64,000 nucleotides of DNA from Campanula takesimana (taxonomy: Eukaryota; Streptophyta; Magnoliopsida; Asterales; Campanulaceae). Numbering within the stretch: the stretch's first letter is position 1; each line of letters starts with the position of its first letter. A program made the position numbers and the translations under genes. Shown one piece after another: positions 10,058 to 22,200 of this stretch. The stretch covers positions 868,001 through 932,000 of the forward strand of contig JAOWBW010000181.1 of NCBI GenBank assembly GCA_026119855.1, written 5' to 3'. Below the pieces are notes generated by a model that was given only the letters and a program-made list of their open reading frames with translations, had not been told where the DNA came from and searched no databases.

Positions 10058-12181
10058 CTAAGGGTTGGGAGGAGGCGCGTCTTCATCCTTCAATCCTTCT
10101 TCTATTTTAGAAACGGAGCGCTGGATTTGTTTGGAAAGTTGATAGGCGCGGTTGACATTAGCATGAGTGTCAGTGAGAAGAGTATGAGTTTCAGTGACAC
10201 TGTCTCTGATGTAGCGAAAATGATCCACATTGATGTTTTGATACTCATCAATGGAGCGCTGAGTAATTTGATGCTGCTGAGAAACATTTTCTACTAAAAT
10301 TTGAAGATGTGCTTCAATAGCATTTTGAGCAGTGATAATGTCAGAGGAAATGTGTTCTGCACGTCTATCAGAACTGGAGTGAGCAGCAGTGAAGTGAGTG
10401 ACAATCATTTCTTTCAAAACATCCAACTTTAATACTAGAACATTCATGTTGGATTGAGATGCAGCAGACTGAGGTATGAAGGTAGGCGCAGCAGATGAGG
10501 TGTGTACCTGATCATGTTGAGCTTGTACCTGAGTCTGCGCCGGAGGAGTAGGAGCAGAAAGTTTGTCCTTGATTAAAGTCATCTCCCCCTTAATGGCAGC
10601 GATCTCTTCAGATTGATCAGTCAGCATGGAAGTGAGGAGCTCAAATTGAGACGCAATCTGAGTCTGACCTTGCTCTAACTTAGCCTGCCCCTGCTGCAAT
10701 GATTTAAGAATAGACAGTACCTCACTCAAATCTGAAGGAGCAGATGGAGGAGGCGCAGGGGAGGAAAGGGGCGCATGAGATGGGGAAAGGGTTGATGGAA
10801 TATCTTGCTCCCCCTCACTTGAATCATCATCTCAAAATAATTCTTTTCTGAGATCTTGCCTGAATTTTTGTTGAGTGGGAGATATAGGAATTGTAGGAAC
10901 TAAAGGGGGCGCAGCAGTTGTAGATGGAACTGGAGACATACGGGGAACGGGGGCGCGTTGAGGTGGCGCGAGTTGAGTAGGTGCGGGATCGACTGTGCCT
11001 TTCTCAGCATCTGCGCTTGAACCAGCGCCTTTCTTGCGTTCCTTCTTTTCTAACTCAGCTGCTTTCTTGGCTCGAAAATCTTCATCTCGTTTCCTTTGAG
11101 CTTCAAGTCTGCTAGCTTCCTGCGCAATCCTTAGATCTCTATCCTCATCAGATTCAAATCTAGTGCGCTTGATAGCAGCTCTAGGAGGGTCATCAACAAT
11201 CCTTTTGCCTTTACTCTTTTCTGCGCCTGCCACGGTTTCTGCGCGTTGACTGGCGCCTTCGGAATCTGCGCTCTTCTTTGTTGGTGCGCCTTTAGGAACT
11301 GGCGCATCATCTGATAAAGTATCTTCATCAACTAACTCTTCAAAAGATTTGATCCGAATTCCCGTAGTGCGCTTCACAGGTTTCTTCCTGCGCTTCTTAA
11401 GATCCAAGTTGGCTTTTCCAAAAATTGGAATGTCATCAGATTTGTACACAGGGTTCTCACTCAAAAACTTGACTAACTCAGGATAAGTTAGGAAAATTTT
11501 AGTAAGGATTCTGCAGTGAGTTTTGAATTTGGTTCTCCCATCAGACTTGTTTTTGTTGTATTTATCAATCTGGTCAGACAAGGTTTTGAACAGAATTTGA
11601 GGCCAATTCAATCTGGTTTTTCCCATGATGGCAACAGTATATTCCCACTGCTCCACAGTGAATCTATTCACATTCCCGGTCTTGAACACGATCGAAGTAT
11701 CAACATGGTGCGCTATATGAGCGAGAAGATCTCATCCATCTCTTATCTCAACGTTTTTGATGTTGTTGAGAAGAGTAGGAATTTGGAGATAGGTACGCGC
11801 TACAGCATTCTGATATGCAACTGAGTAAGAGTTTGGTTGACCAGAAACACCCTGAGGGCCAGTAGTGCTGAAACTCACGATGTTCTTGATTGTGCCCGTA
11901 GAGATAGTTATAGCCACATTCTGAACGGTGGCGCATATCCTGTAGCGCACATATCCATCAGCAGGAGTCTCAACTAGAGCAGCGGTTGAGAAGAATTCAT
12001 CAACGAGGAGCGGAGAAAAGAATGGTTGATCCAGCGTGAATAAAGGAGTGAGTCCAGCGATGTGAAGGGTTGAAAGGATTTCAACTCCCATTGGATCAAG
12101 TGAGAGCTCAGCAAGATCAACTGCCTCACCAGGTCTGAAATTTGTAGGGTCCTGGTACTTGTAAAACTTTAATGCGCTCAA
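10058..12181 (-). pseudogene. Copia #1 third ORF (env-like position), two in-frame stops
   Basis: A single frame of about 708 codons downstream of pol on the minus strand, interrupted only by two TGA codons (at 11732-11734 and 10832-10834); the three segments are in the same phase. The N-terminal part (about residues 1-200) is globular and resembles the 'putative plant transposon protein' type of domain seen in retroelement accessory ORFs. The middle is Lys/Glu/Arg-rich with a probable coiled coil and nuclear-type basic clusters (KKRRKKP). The C-terminal part has a second coiled coil (heptads around LQQGQAKLEQGQTQI) and ends Pro-rich. No signal peptide or membrane segment is evident, so 'env-like' describes position only. 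Sireviruses often carry such an ORF. Both stops could be CGA to TGA changes at methylated CpG. Its role is unknown. Confidence 0.7.
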
Positions 12182-12725
12182 TCATTAAAATAATAAATTT
12201 GAAGCATTGAATACCCATTTGTAATAAATGTGCACGTGAATTTGCATTTATGGCGCGCTAGATTGCTTGGGGGAGCACAGAGTATGATAGGCGCAGTACT
12301 CATCTAGGCGCGCAATAAGAGAGAGGCTCGCATTGATGTTGGGCGCGCAGAATGAGGGGCGCACAGGGGTGTGAGGTGCGCACAGATTTTGGGGCGCATG
12401 GAATGTTAGGCGCGCATGAGAATGTGAGTTGGGCGCGCATTGGTAAGGGAAGGATTTCCCCCTATACACCCTTGTGGTGGGACCCTTCTCCTGACCCTCG
12501 CCTTGCGGGGACGCTTTGTGCACCGGGCTGCCCTTTTTTTTTAATGAAGCAAGACTTTTGAATGTTGACAAGCTGGCTCGAGAATCGTTGATACCACTCA
12601 AAATACTTCATATGGCTCGAGTTTCCTTGAAACTTTGAAATTGATCTATCCTTTTTAATACCTAGTATACTCATGTAACTCAACAAAACATAAAATCATT
12701 AGTGTTGACAAAACTGTATTGAATT
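12182..12725. other. Copia #1 spacer between pol and ORF3, GCGC-rich
   Basis: Non-coding spacer with about ten ggcgcgca/gggcgca motifs between 12250 and 12440, the same short motif that is dense in this family's LTRs. A frame of 117 codons here is a by-product of the repeats. Confidence 0.6.
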
Positions 12726-15700
12726 TTAGTTGAGTTCAAGCATACCCATTTCACCTCTCAAAAATATGAACCGTTTCGCGTCAAGTACTTTCGTTAGAAT
12801 GTCGGCAATTTGATAGTCGGTTCCCACGTGTTCTAAATGAATATTGCCTTTCTCCACGTGGTCTTTGAGGAAGTGATATTTGATGTCGATGTGCTTGGTC
12901 TTTGAGTGCATGACAGGATTTTCAGAAACTGCAATGGTTGATGTATTGTCGCAGTAGATGGGACAATTTTCTTTGATGATATCATAGTCCACCAATTGCT
13001 GCTTCATCCATAGTATTTGACAGCAACAACTTCCCGCAGCGATATATTCAGCTTCGGTTGTTGAGACAGATACTGAAGCTTGTTTCTTACTCGCCCATGA
13101 CACAAGTCGATATCCGAGGAAATGACAAGTGCCACTTGTGCTTTTCCTATCAATTGTGCACGATGCATAATCCGCATCTGAATAACCTACAAGTTTAAAG
13201 TTTGAATCTTTGGTGTACCAAAGTCCATGGTTAACAGTACCGGAAAGATATCTTATAATACGTTTCACAGCAATTAAATGTGCTTCTCTAGGGTCAGATT
13301 GATAACGAGCACAAACACAAACACTAAATATAATATCGGGCCTACAAGCAGTAAGATAAAGGAGCGAGCCAATCATACCTCGATAGAGCGTTTGATCAAC
13401 ACGTTTACCTTTTAAATCTTTGTCGAGTTTGTTGCCGGTGGCCATTGGAGTATCATATGCTTTGGCGTTCTCAAGTCCAAATTTCTTGATTAAATCCTTT
13501 GTGTATTTGGCTTGGTTGATAAATATGCCTTCATTCATTTGCTTGATTTGAAGTCCGAGAAAGAATGTGAGTTCTCCCATCATGCTCATTTCAAACTTGC
13601 TCTTCATTAGTTTCTCAAAGTGCTTGCACAACAATTCATTAGTAGAGCCAAATATAATATCATCAACATAAATTTGAACAAGTAATTTATGACCATTATG
13701 TTTGGTAATGAAAAGAGTTGTATCGATTTTACCGCGAGTGAAGCCTTTTTCAATGAGAAACTTGGATAGTGTATCGTACCATGCTCTTGGTGCTTGCTTG
13801 AGTCCATACAAAGCTTTCTGGAGTTTGTACACATGATTTGGAAATTGTGAATCTTCAAACCCAGGTGGTTGAGCAACGTAGACTTGTTCTTAGAGTTCAC
13901 CATTAAGAAACGCGCTCTTCACATCCATTTGATATAACTTGAAGTTCTTGTGAGCTGCGTAAGCTAGAAATAATCTGATAGCTTTAAGTCTTGCTACGGG
14001 CGCGAAATTTTCATCGTAATCAATTCCTTTTTCTTGCCTATAGCCTTGTGCAACCAATCTTGCTTTGTTTCTTGTGATGGTTCCATTCTCATCCATCTTG
14101 TTTCTGAACACCCATTTCATACCAATCACTCCTTGATCATTTGGTCTTGGAACAAGAGTCCAAACCTTACATCGTTCAAATTGATTGAGTTCTTCTTGCA
14201 TTGCAACAACCCAATTAGGATCTTGGAGCACTTCATCAGCCTTCTTCGGTTCAAATTGAGAGATAAAAGCAGTGTAAGCATCAAAGTTTGTAGCTCTCCT
14301 TGTACGAACACCAACGTTTAGATCACCAATGATATTATTGATTGGGTGACCTCTAACTTCACAAATTTCAGGAGATAAGTTAGGTTGAGTCGTAGTAACT
14401 TGAAGGTCTTCAATTGGTACATCTTCACCAGATTCTAAATCGTCAAAATTTGGAGGTTGAATTGGTGTAGAGTTGAAACTTGGGTTTACACCAGATGCAG
14501 TTGTAGATATAGGCGCATGAGAGGAATCAAGAGGCGCAACATGTGAGTGAGGCGCAGCTGATGATCCATTTGGCGCGCCATATGAGGAATTAGGCGCAAC
14601 TGATGTGGATGGATTTCCTTGAGTTGTAGATTCTGATTTTGAGCAGGCGCAACATAAATAGGAGCACCTGTATCATTAAGCTCAATAGAATCATCAGAAA
14701 CATTTGGAGCCAAATGTGGCTCAAGGAGAGAATGTTCATCAAATGTAACATGTACAGATTCAACTATCACTAATGTAGTTCTATTAAAAACGCGAAAAGC
14801 TTTAGAATGTTTGGCATACCCAACAAAAATATCTTCGTCGGCTTTGGCATCGAATTTACCTCTATGTTCGTTTCCGTAGTAGAGGATATAACATTTGCAA
14901 CCAAAGATATTGAAGAATGCAATGTTGGGAGTTCTAACACGCCAAAGTTCATACGGAGTCTTGTTGTGAAGTTTGTTGATGAGGGAACGATTTTGAGTAA
15001 AATATGCTGTGTTGATAGCTTATTCCCAAAAAGTACTTAGGCAATTTCGCTTCAGCTATCATCGTCTTTCCCGCTTCAATCAACGTTCTATTCTTTCTTT
15101 CCACAACACCATTTTGTTGAGGAACTCCAGCGGTTGAGAAGTTGTGATATATCCCATGATCGTCGCAATATCGAGCAACACCGTTGTTCTTGAATTCTGT
15201 TCCATTGTCGGATCGAACACTAACGATGTCATCTTCTTTTTGGGTTTGTAGCAGTCTGAATAAGGTGGTCAAAATGTCATAACAATCGTGTTTTGAGATC
15301 ATCATTTCCACCCATGTGTATCTTGAATAATCATCCACCACAACTAGAGTATACTTGTTCTTTCGAATATTTGCAGTGGTGACTGGTCCAAATAGATCAA
15401 TGTGAAGCAGTTGCAAACATCTAGAAGTTGAAGGATTGGTCTTGCTGAAGAAAGATTTATTCAGTTGTTTGCCAAGTTGACACGCGGCGCACTTCTTGTC
15501 ATGATGATCAGCAACCTTGGGAAGTCCTTTAACAAGGTTATTCCTGCTGAGTTTAGATAGATATTTGAAGTTCAAGTGACTTAAGCGCTCGTGCCACAGC
15601 CAACTATTTTCGCTCACACTTTTAGCTACAAAACAAAGATTAGTACTAGAGTTCATACTATGGAAATCAATAATGTAAATATTTGTCTTACGATATCCCG

Positions 15701-16052
15701 TGAGTAATATAGCTCCAGTTTTGCCATTCTTGATAAGACATTGAGTTGAGGTGAAATGACATTCTAATCCTTTGTCGCAGAATTGAGATATGGATAGTAA
15801 ATTGTGCTTGAGCCCTTCGACGAGAGAGACTCTTTCAATGCACACTTTGTCTTTCTTGAGCATTCCATATGCAATAACTTGACCTTTGTTATTATCACCA
15901 AATGTTACTGAGGGACCTCTTTCTTCATGGACATCTTCTAATAAGGATTCATCTCTAGTCATGTGTCTTGAACACCCACTATCGAGAATCCATTCATAAT
16001 TTCTAGCTTTTGAAGATCCAGCCATGAAACAAAGAACCTGAAATATAGACAT
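12726..16052 (-). pseudogene. pol: Copia #1 pol: protease, integrase, RT, RNase H
   Basis: Read on the minus strand from ATG at 16052. The aspartic protease has WILDSGCSRHM (DSG active site). A GAG-pre-integrase/HHCC zinc region follows (WLWHERLSHLNF ... CAACQLG), then the integrase core (HIDLFGP, VRSDNGTEF, and the Glu of NGVVERKNRT). RT follows (MKWVFRNK, MDVKSAFLNGEL, YVDD in IYVDDIIFGS), then RNase H (SDADYA, STTEAEY, CDNTS) to the stop at 12726. Protease-integrase-RT-RNase H is the Copia order. Breaks are a frameshift near 15020 after the integrase core, another in the 14500-14650 linker, and a TAA at 13890-13892 between the two halves of RT. The linker contains many ggcgca motifs. Not functional as it stands. 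Confidence 0.9.
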
Positions 16053-16089
16053 TTAAGCAGGACCCCTTTATTCCTTTTGGGTCCTAGGG

Positions 16090-17582
16090 TTAGCAACTTT
16101 TGACAACCCACTTTTGCTTGACCTTAGGGTTTTTACGTCCTTTGGTATTGGGAGTGAATCGCAAAAGGCATTCCACGACCTTGTGTCCAAAACAATCACA
16201 ACTGGAACAATGATGAAAGCCACCAATCACATGAGTTTTCACAAACTCTTTACTTTTTTTGGGATAGCATTCTTCTTTGGGTTAGATGGACTAGCCTTAA
16301 CAAAATCCTTCTTTTGAAATTTTGGAGCGCTTGATCTAGGAGGGCGCATAGGGCTAGGAGGCGCACGGCGATGAGGCGCGTGGCTCCTAGGCGCATAATG
16401 AGCACTCGGAGAAGGAGCGCGCTTTGTTTCAAGAGGGATTTTGCTAGAGGATGATTCATCTGTAGCTATATCTTTCCCATTAGCTTTCCCAAATTGCTTC
16501 GTTGGGTAGACATAATGGAATGTTTGTCTCTTGACTTTTTCCTGTCCTTTACCCATTGAATTAGAATGTTTTTCCTTGGGAATTTCAAAAGTTTACTGGT
16601 TTGTAAATTCACTATTTCTTTCAGCACAGACATCACATTTAAAGTTGTCACTAGTTGATGAGAATAAGCCACTTTTATCACCACTGACTTTTTGGGACTC
16701 AAATATATTCTCCATAGTGACACGAGAATTGGACCACTCATTTGTAATCCTTTTAAGATCAGTAATTTGAGCAACCAATTCATCGTTTTGAACTTTAAGA
16801 AGTGAGTTCTGTTCTGTTAGAAAAGTGTTTTTAACAGTAAGAGGAGTCACGCTCTTTATCTGCTCCTTAAGGAGGGTGAGTTCAGATTTAAGTAGAGATT
16901 TCTCGATCTTAAGCTGGGAAATTTCATCACATGATAGTGCTAAAGCTTCCTTCATACTATCAAATCTAGTGATTACCTTTTCAGCCTTTTTGAACAATTT
17001 TTCATGTTCAGCAATTACTTCATCATCATTGATTTTGGAGATTGGAGCAGTTGGTTCAACTTGAGGTCTAATGTAAGCTCCTTTTCTCAACTTGTTCCTT
17101 GCACTTAGATCACATCGTGAGAATAACAATCCACCATCGCTTTGAGCCGGAGTGAGAAATCCTTTTTCAACGAGCTCGCTGATGGTTGGTCCTTTCTTCC
17201 TTTTCACTTCTTGAAAACCTGCAGATTTCTTGATAGGTTTATTCAAGACATTCATATCAGGAACATCCTTGGAGAAGTCATCATCAGAATCATAAGTATC
17301 AACTTCATCATCATTTGCCACCAAACAAACGAGTCCATCATCGGAATCTTCATCGTTCTTATCTGAGTCTGTTTCGATCCAAGTGTTCTGCTAATTTGCT
17401 GGTGATTCTTCTTCAGCAACCATTCCCTTGTGACGAGTGAATTTGGGAGTGAACTTGGGAGTATGGCTGCTCTTCTTCTGCATATATTCAAATTTTGGAA
17501 TTGGGAAGCTTGAAGCAAAGTGTCCTGGTTTCCTGCAATTAAAACAAACAAGGTCTTCTTTTCTTTTTGAATCACTGCTCCT
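16090..17582 (-). pseudogene. gag: Copia #1 gag, C-terminal part
   Basis: Continuation of the gag that starts at 28710, resuming after the Athila insertion. It begins with the first zinc knuckle, CFNCRKPGHFASS, whose last Cys is replaced by Phe (TTC). An acidic stretch (DSDDDFSKD), a Leu/Lys-rich coiled coil (about 16800-17000) and a second intact CCHC knuckle (CSSCDCFGHKVVEC, about 16160-16205) follow. Breaks are a TAG near 17392, a TAA at 16593 and a one-base deletion near 16255. The gag ends at TAA 16090-16092, and pol begins 38 nt further on in another frame, an arrangement shared with the second copy at 46449/46487. Confidence 0.85.
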
Positions 17583-19080
17583 TGATAAATGGCTATTTTA
17601 TAGTCATTTAAGGTCTAAATATATGTCTTTTTAGAGTCAATTTAGTATTAATGAGTCTCATATTGCATTATTTCACTTTACTTTTACGGATATAATGTGC
17701 GTGGTGTAGTATGGGTTTTGTGGACAGAAAACAGGTACTATTTGGAGCTATTTTGAGCTAAAGGGAGTAAAGGAAGGAAAGACGGGAGCAAAACATTTAA
17801 AAAGGAGAAATCAGATGCAGAAGTCAAAGATCCGACCGGACCCATCTATAAGACCCGGCCGGACCTCACCAATACAAGAACAAATTTCCAGAAGACAAAG
17901 ATCCGACCGGGGCAAGGAGAAAATCCGGTCGGACCAACTGGATCCGGCCGGACCATTATGAAGACCCGCCCGGATCTTGACGCCTGTTCTGAAAGAGTGT
18001 TTCCCAACAGACACTCCTCTTGGTGGATGTATCCGGGAACAGACACTCAAATCAGTCCTAGGGCCTATATAAGAAGGCTACAACAGCCTTAGAAAAGGGA
18101 GAGATATTTTTAGAGATTGATTGTAAAGTTATTATAGTGAAATTCTAAGTATACATTATCATTTCCAGAATTTTGAGTGAATTTGAGAGAGGGTTCCTAA
18201 GCAATAAAGAAGTATTCTTCCATCATTAAGTTCTCCAATCTGAATAAGTATTCTCTTCTCTATCTTAATCCTTTATTCTTATTCTTGATGTTTTATTTAA
18301 TGGCTAGTGAGTAATCCCCCTCTTTCTTGGGGTTGGATACTCATTGTGTTCATATGTTCATCATAATTTTATGTTCTCTAAATTCATTTCTCTTCATCTT
18401 TAACAATTTTACTATATCAATCTAAAACGCCTATAACCACGATGACGTCCTTGGTTATATGAACTCCAGTTAATCGAGAGAAGGACCTAGCGGTGAATCT
18501 CGATTAGCGGACCCATATAGTCAAAACTAAGTTCATTACTCACGAGAGTAGTGTAATGGCTTAGGGATGCTCCTTGAGTGGAAAGTGTGCCGATTTTCAT
18601 AAGAAAACCTAATGGATTCTTACTAATTATGGTCAGCTAGAGATAAGCCGGAATGCCCGTTTGTGACAGGGCGGGGGAAAAACATAAACGGATTTCTCAA
18701 AGAGTTAGGACATAATTAGTATGAGAATACAAACACTACTTGCTTGATCGTGAGAAGTAGTGTAGGCTAAGCATACCATCCTTGTATAAAAATGAACCCT
18801 TAATCTAAAAGAGAGCATAAATGAATGATGAATATATGAATACTTGAGTCCCAATCCCGGGAATTCCTTTAAAATAAGAGTTTTTCCTACATAAATAGCT
18901 TTTACTATCATTTCTATTTTAAGTGACAAACAAATTTTCCTACCCCCAATCATTTTATTTTCTTTACTTTTATCCAAAGCAAAAAAATATTTTTAGAATT
19001 AAGTTGTCTCCGTGGGATCGACCCGTATTTGCACATACTATACTATTAATAACCCGTGCACTTGCGGTTTAAACGTAACA
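17583..19080 (+). repeat. Athila 5' LTR
   Basis: Starts tgataaatgg, ends aaacgtaaca. A TATA box (cctatataag, about 18063-18072) would start transcription. A cluster of atccgaccgga-type motifs lies just upstream at 17826-17990. Minus-strand frames in it are chance and repeat exactly in the other LTR. Confidence 0.95.
17826..17990. repeat. Spaced ATCCGACCGGA-type motif cluster, Athila 5' LTR
   Basis: About six copies of a near-palindromic motif of form ryCCGRCCGGayc spaced 20-30 bp apart in the U3 region, upstream of the TATA box. The cluster is duplicated in the 3' LTR (26533-26697), and a related one lies at 24816-25005. Confidence 0.8.
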
Positions 19081-19086
19081 AGTTTT

Positions 19087-19104
19087 TGGCGCCGCTGCCG
19101 GGGA
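19087..19104 (+). other. Athila primer binding site (tRNA-Asp type)
   Basis: tggcgccgctgccgggga, six bases after the LTR. It differs at one base from the tRNA-Asp complementary site known for Athila elements. Confidence 0.85.
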
Positions 19105-19243
19105 CAACGGTTAAATTTTAAAAAAAAAAAGTTTTTGCTTTTCAATTTTCTGTTTTTATTCTTTTTATTTTTATTTATTTCATCATTTTTTTTTCAAAGT
19201 ATTTTTCTTTGAATTCTTCTTTAAAGTGTTTTTTCCAAAGTTT

Positions 19244-22200
19244 ATGAAAAGAGTCCGGAGAGGTGACAATTACGTTGAATACGATCCGGAACCTGAGAGA
19301 TACCTTAGAGAAAGACTTAGAAATTTGAGAGAAACTTTAGAGAAAGAAATGGTGAGAGAAAACAACGAAGACGGGCAAAATTCGGGCGATGCCCCACCAC
19401 CTAAGACCTTACGGGAGTTTGTTAACCCAAGCACCCCGGGTTCTAGGACGCCCATAGTAGTACCAAATGCCGACGCAATCACATTTGAGATAAAGCCACA
19501 ACTTCTCCATATGGTTATGAACAACCAATTTGGTGGCTCGGCACTTGAAGATCCGCACCTCCATGTCCAAACTTTCTTGGAGTATTGTGATACTACAAGG
19601 ATTGTTGGAGTCACACCCGAGGCAATACGGATGCGCCTATTCCCATTCTCATTAAGGGATAAGGTGAAACAATGGTTGAACTCGGTCCCACACAACTCTT
19701 TAACAACATGGGACCAAGTTCAAGAGGCTTTCCTTGGACGTTTCTTCCCTCCTTCAAAAACCGCTCAAATCCGGACCAAGATCACTAATTTTAGTCAAAA
19801 TGGAGATGAGTCGCTTTATGATGCTTGGGAGCATTTCAAAGAACTCCTAAGGATGTGCCCACACCACGGGCTTGAAAAGTGGTTGATAGTGCACACCTTC
19901 TACAACGGTCTCACATTCAAGACAAGAGAGACCATAGATGCTGCTGCGGGAGGAGCACTCATGAATAAAGGAGTGGACGAGGCATATGACTTGATCGAGA
20001 GCATTGCCCTGAACCACTACCAATGGTCCAATGAAAGGGACCAACCGCAAGTATCAGCAGGTAAGTATAATGTTGATGTCGTCACTCTTCTATCTTCAAA
20101 ATTTGATACTCTTTTCAAAAAGATAGATAGCTTGAATACAAATTCCGTGGCTAACATTAATGTTTTATGTGAACTATGTGGGTCAAACTCACATAGTAGC
20201 GAAAGTTGTGATTTACTTGACACTACTTCTAGTGAGCAAGTTAATTTTGTTTCTAATGGACAACGAGGGGGTATCTATTCGAACACATACAATCCCGAGT
20301 GGAAAAATCACCCCAACTTGTCCTATAGAAATAACAATGTTTTAAACCCACAACCTTCCTCACAACCACCGGGATTTGTACCCAAGAACTTCAACAATAA
20401 TGCTTTCCCTCCCCCTAAATCTAAATTAGATCTTCTCATAGACTATATGGTCGAGAATAATAAAAACCAAGAGAAAATCAATAATGAATTTAGGGAAAAC
20501 TTTAAGGTTTTGAATAGTAGGTTTGATAGTCTAGCCGCCCATAATAAAATGCTAGAGAATCAACAAGCCCAGCAAGCCGGGACCTCGCATAGACCACAAG
20601 GGAGTTTTCCCGGTCAACCGCAAAGGCCCGATGAGCATGCTAAGGCGGTAGTACTTAGGAGCGGAAAAGAACTAGTAGATCCCCCTCCTAAAGAAAATAT
20701 CAAACCTAGTGAGGAGAACATTAGTCCAACCCCACCGTTGGTTGAAACTAATGAAGAGGTAGAAAAGGGGACGGAATCCCCTAAAATTTCTAGAAATTTT
20801 GACCCGCCAATACCTTACCCCCAAAGGTTGGTAAAAGCGAAACTTGATAAACAATTTGCAAAATTTTTAGAAGTTTTGAAATCTATTTACATCAATGTCC
20901 CTTTTACGGATGCTTTGCAACAAATGCCCTCGTATGCCAAGTTTTTAAAAGATATTCTTTCTAATAAAAGGAAACTAGAGGAATATGAGACGGTTGCATT
21001 AAATGAAGAAGTAAGTGCTGTTTTACAAAGAAAATTACCTCCCAAATTAAAAGATCCCGGCACTTTTTCTATTCCTTGCAATATCGGGAAATTTGATGTA
21101 GATAATGCTATGCTTGATCTTGGGGCTAGTGTGAGCCTCATTCCGCTTTCGGTAAGTAAAAAAATAGGTGTGGGGGAACTTAAACCCACCACCATATCGT
21201 TACAATTAGCGGATCGCTCAATCAAGTATCCAATAGGGATTATGGAAGATGTCCCTTGTAAAATCGGGAAATTAATCATCCCGGTTGATTTCGTTGTTCT
21301 CGAAATGGAAGAGGACCATCACATCCCCATCATTTTAGGTAGACCATTTCTTGCCACCGCTGGGGCAATTATTGATGTTAAAAATGGTAACCTTTCTTTA
21401 AACGTTGGGAATGAGAAGGTTGAATTTAATTTAACAAAATTAATGAAAAATCCAAATCTTGAGAGCCCTTGCTCCGATATGAATATGTTAGAATCAATAA
21501 GCAAGGAATTGGAATCACCCCAATCTAAGGACCCGCTTGAAAAAAGTCTTATAGATTGGAAAAGGTTATTGCATGATGATGATGATGATGAAATTGAAAA
21601 TTATACAAAATGTCTAGATGCTAACCATGCAGGAAAATTTAGTGGAGACACTAAATTTGAAAAGTTGGAGGTTGAAGCGGAACCATCCAACGAGGAAATT
21701 CTTGAGGTAAGTAAGGCACCTCAAGTTGAATTGAAGCCTCTTCCCCCAAATCTAAGGTATGAATTTCTTGGCTCTAATTCTACTTATCCAGTAATTGTTA
21801 ATGCTAATCTAAGTCCTCTTGAGACTGAAAAGTTATTAAGAGAACTTAGATTGCATCAAAAAGCTATTGGGTATACTATTGATGACTTAAAAGGAATCCA
21901 CCCAAAAATTTGCATGCATAGGATTGATTTAGAGGAAGATCATAAACCCTCCATAGAACATCAACGAAGATTAAATCCTAACATGAAAGAGGTTGTCAAG
22001 AAAGAAATCCTTAAATTACTTGATGCGGGCATTATCTATCCAATCTCGGATAGTAAATGGGTAAGCCCCGTACAAGTAGTCCCTAAAAAGGGAGGAATGA
22101 CGGTCATTCGTAATGATAAGGATGAATTAATCCCAACTAGGACCGTCACGGGATGGCGTATGTGCATAGATTATCGAAAATTAAATAAAGCCACCCGAAA

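Noticed and set aside
12248..12601. Minus-strand frame of 117 codons
   Set aside because: It follows the GCGC-rich repeats (Cys-Ala-Pro runs) and has no similarity to the third ORF or pol.
17811..18977. Minus-strand frames of 66-90 codons
   Set aside because: They lie in the Athila LTR, are repeated identically in the other LTR, and resemble no protein.
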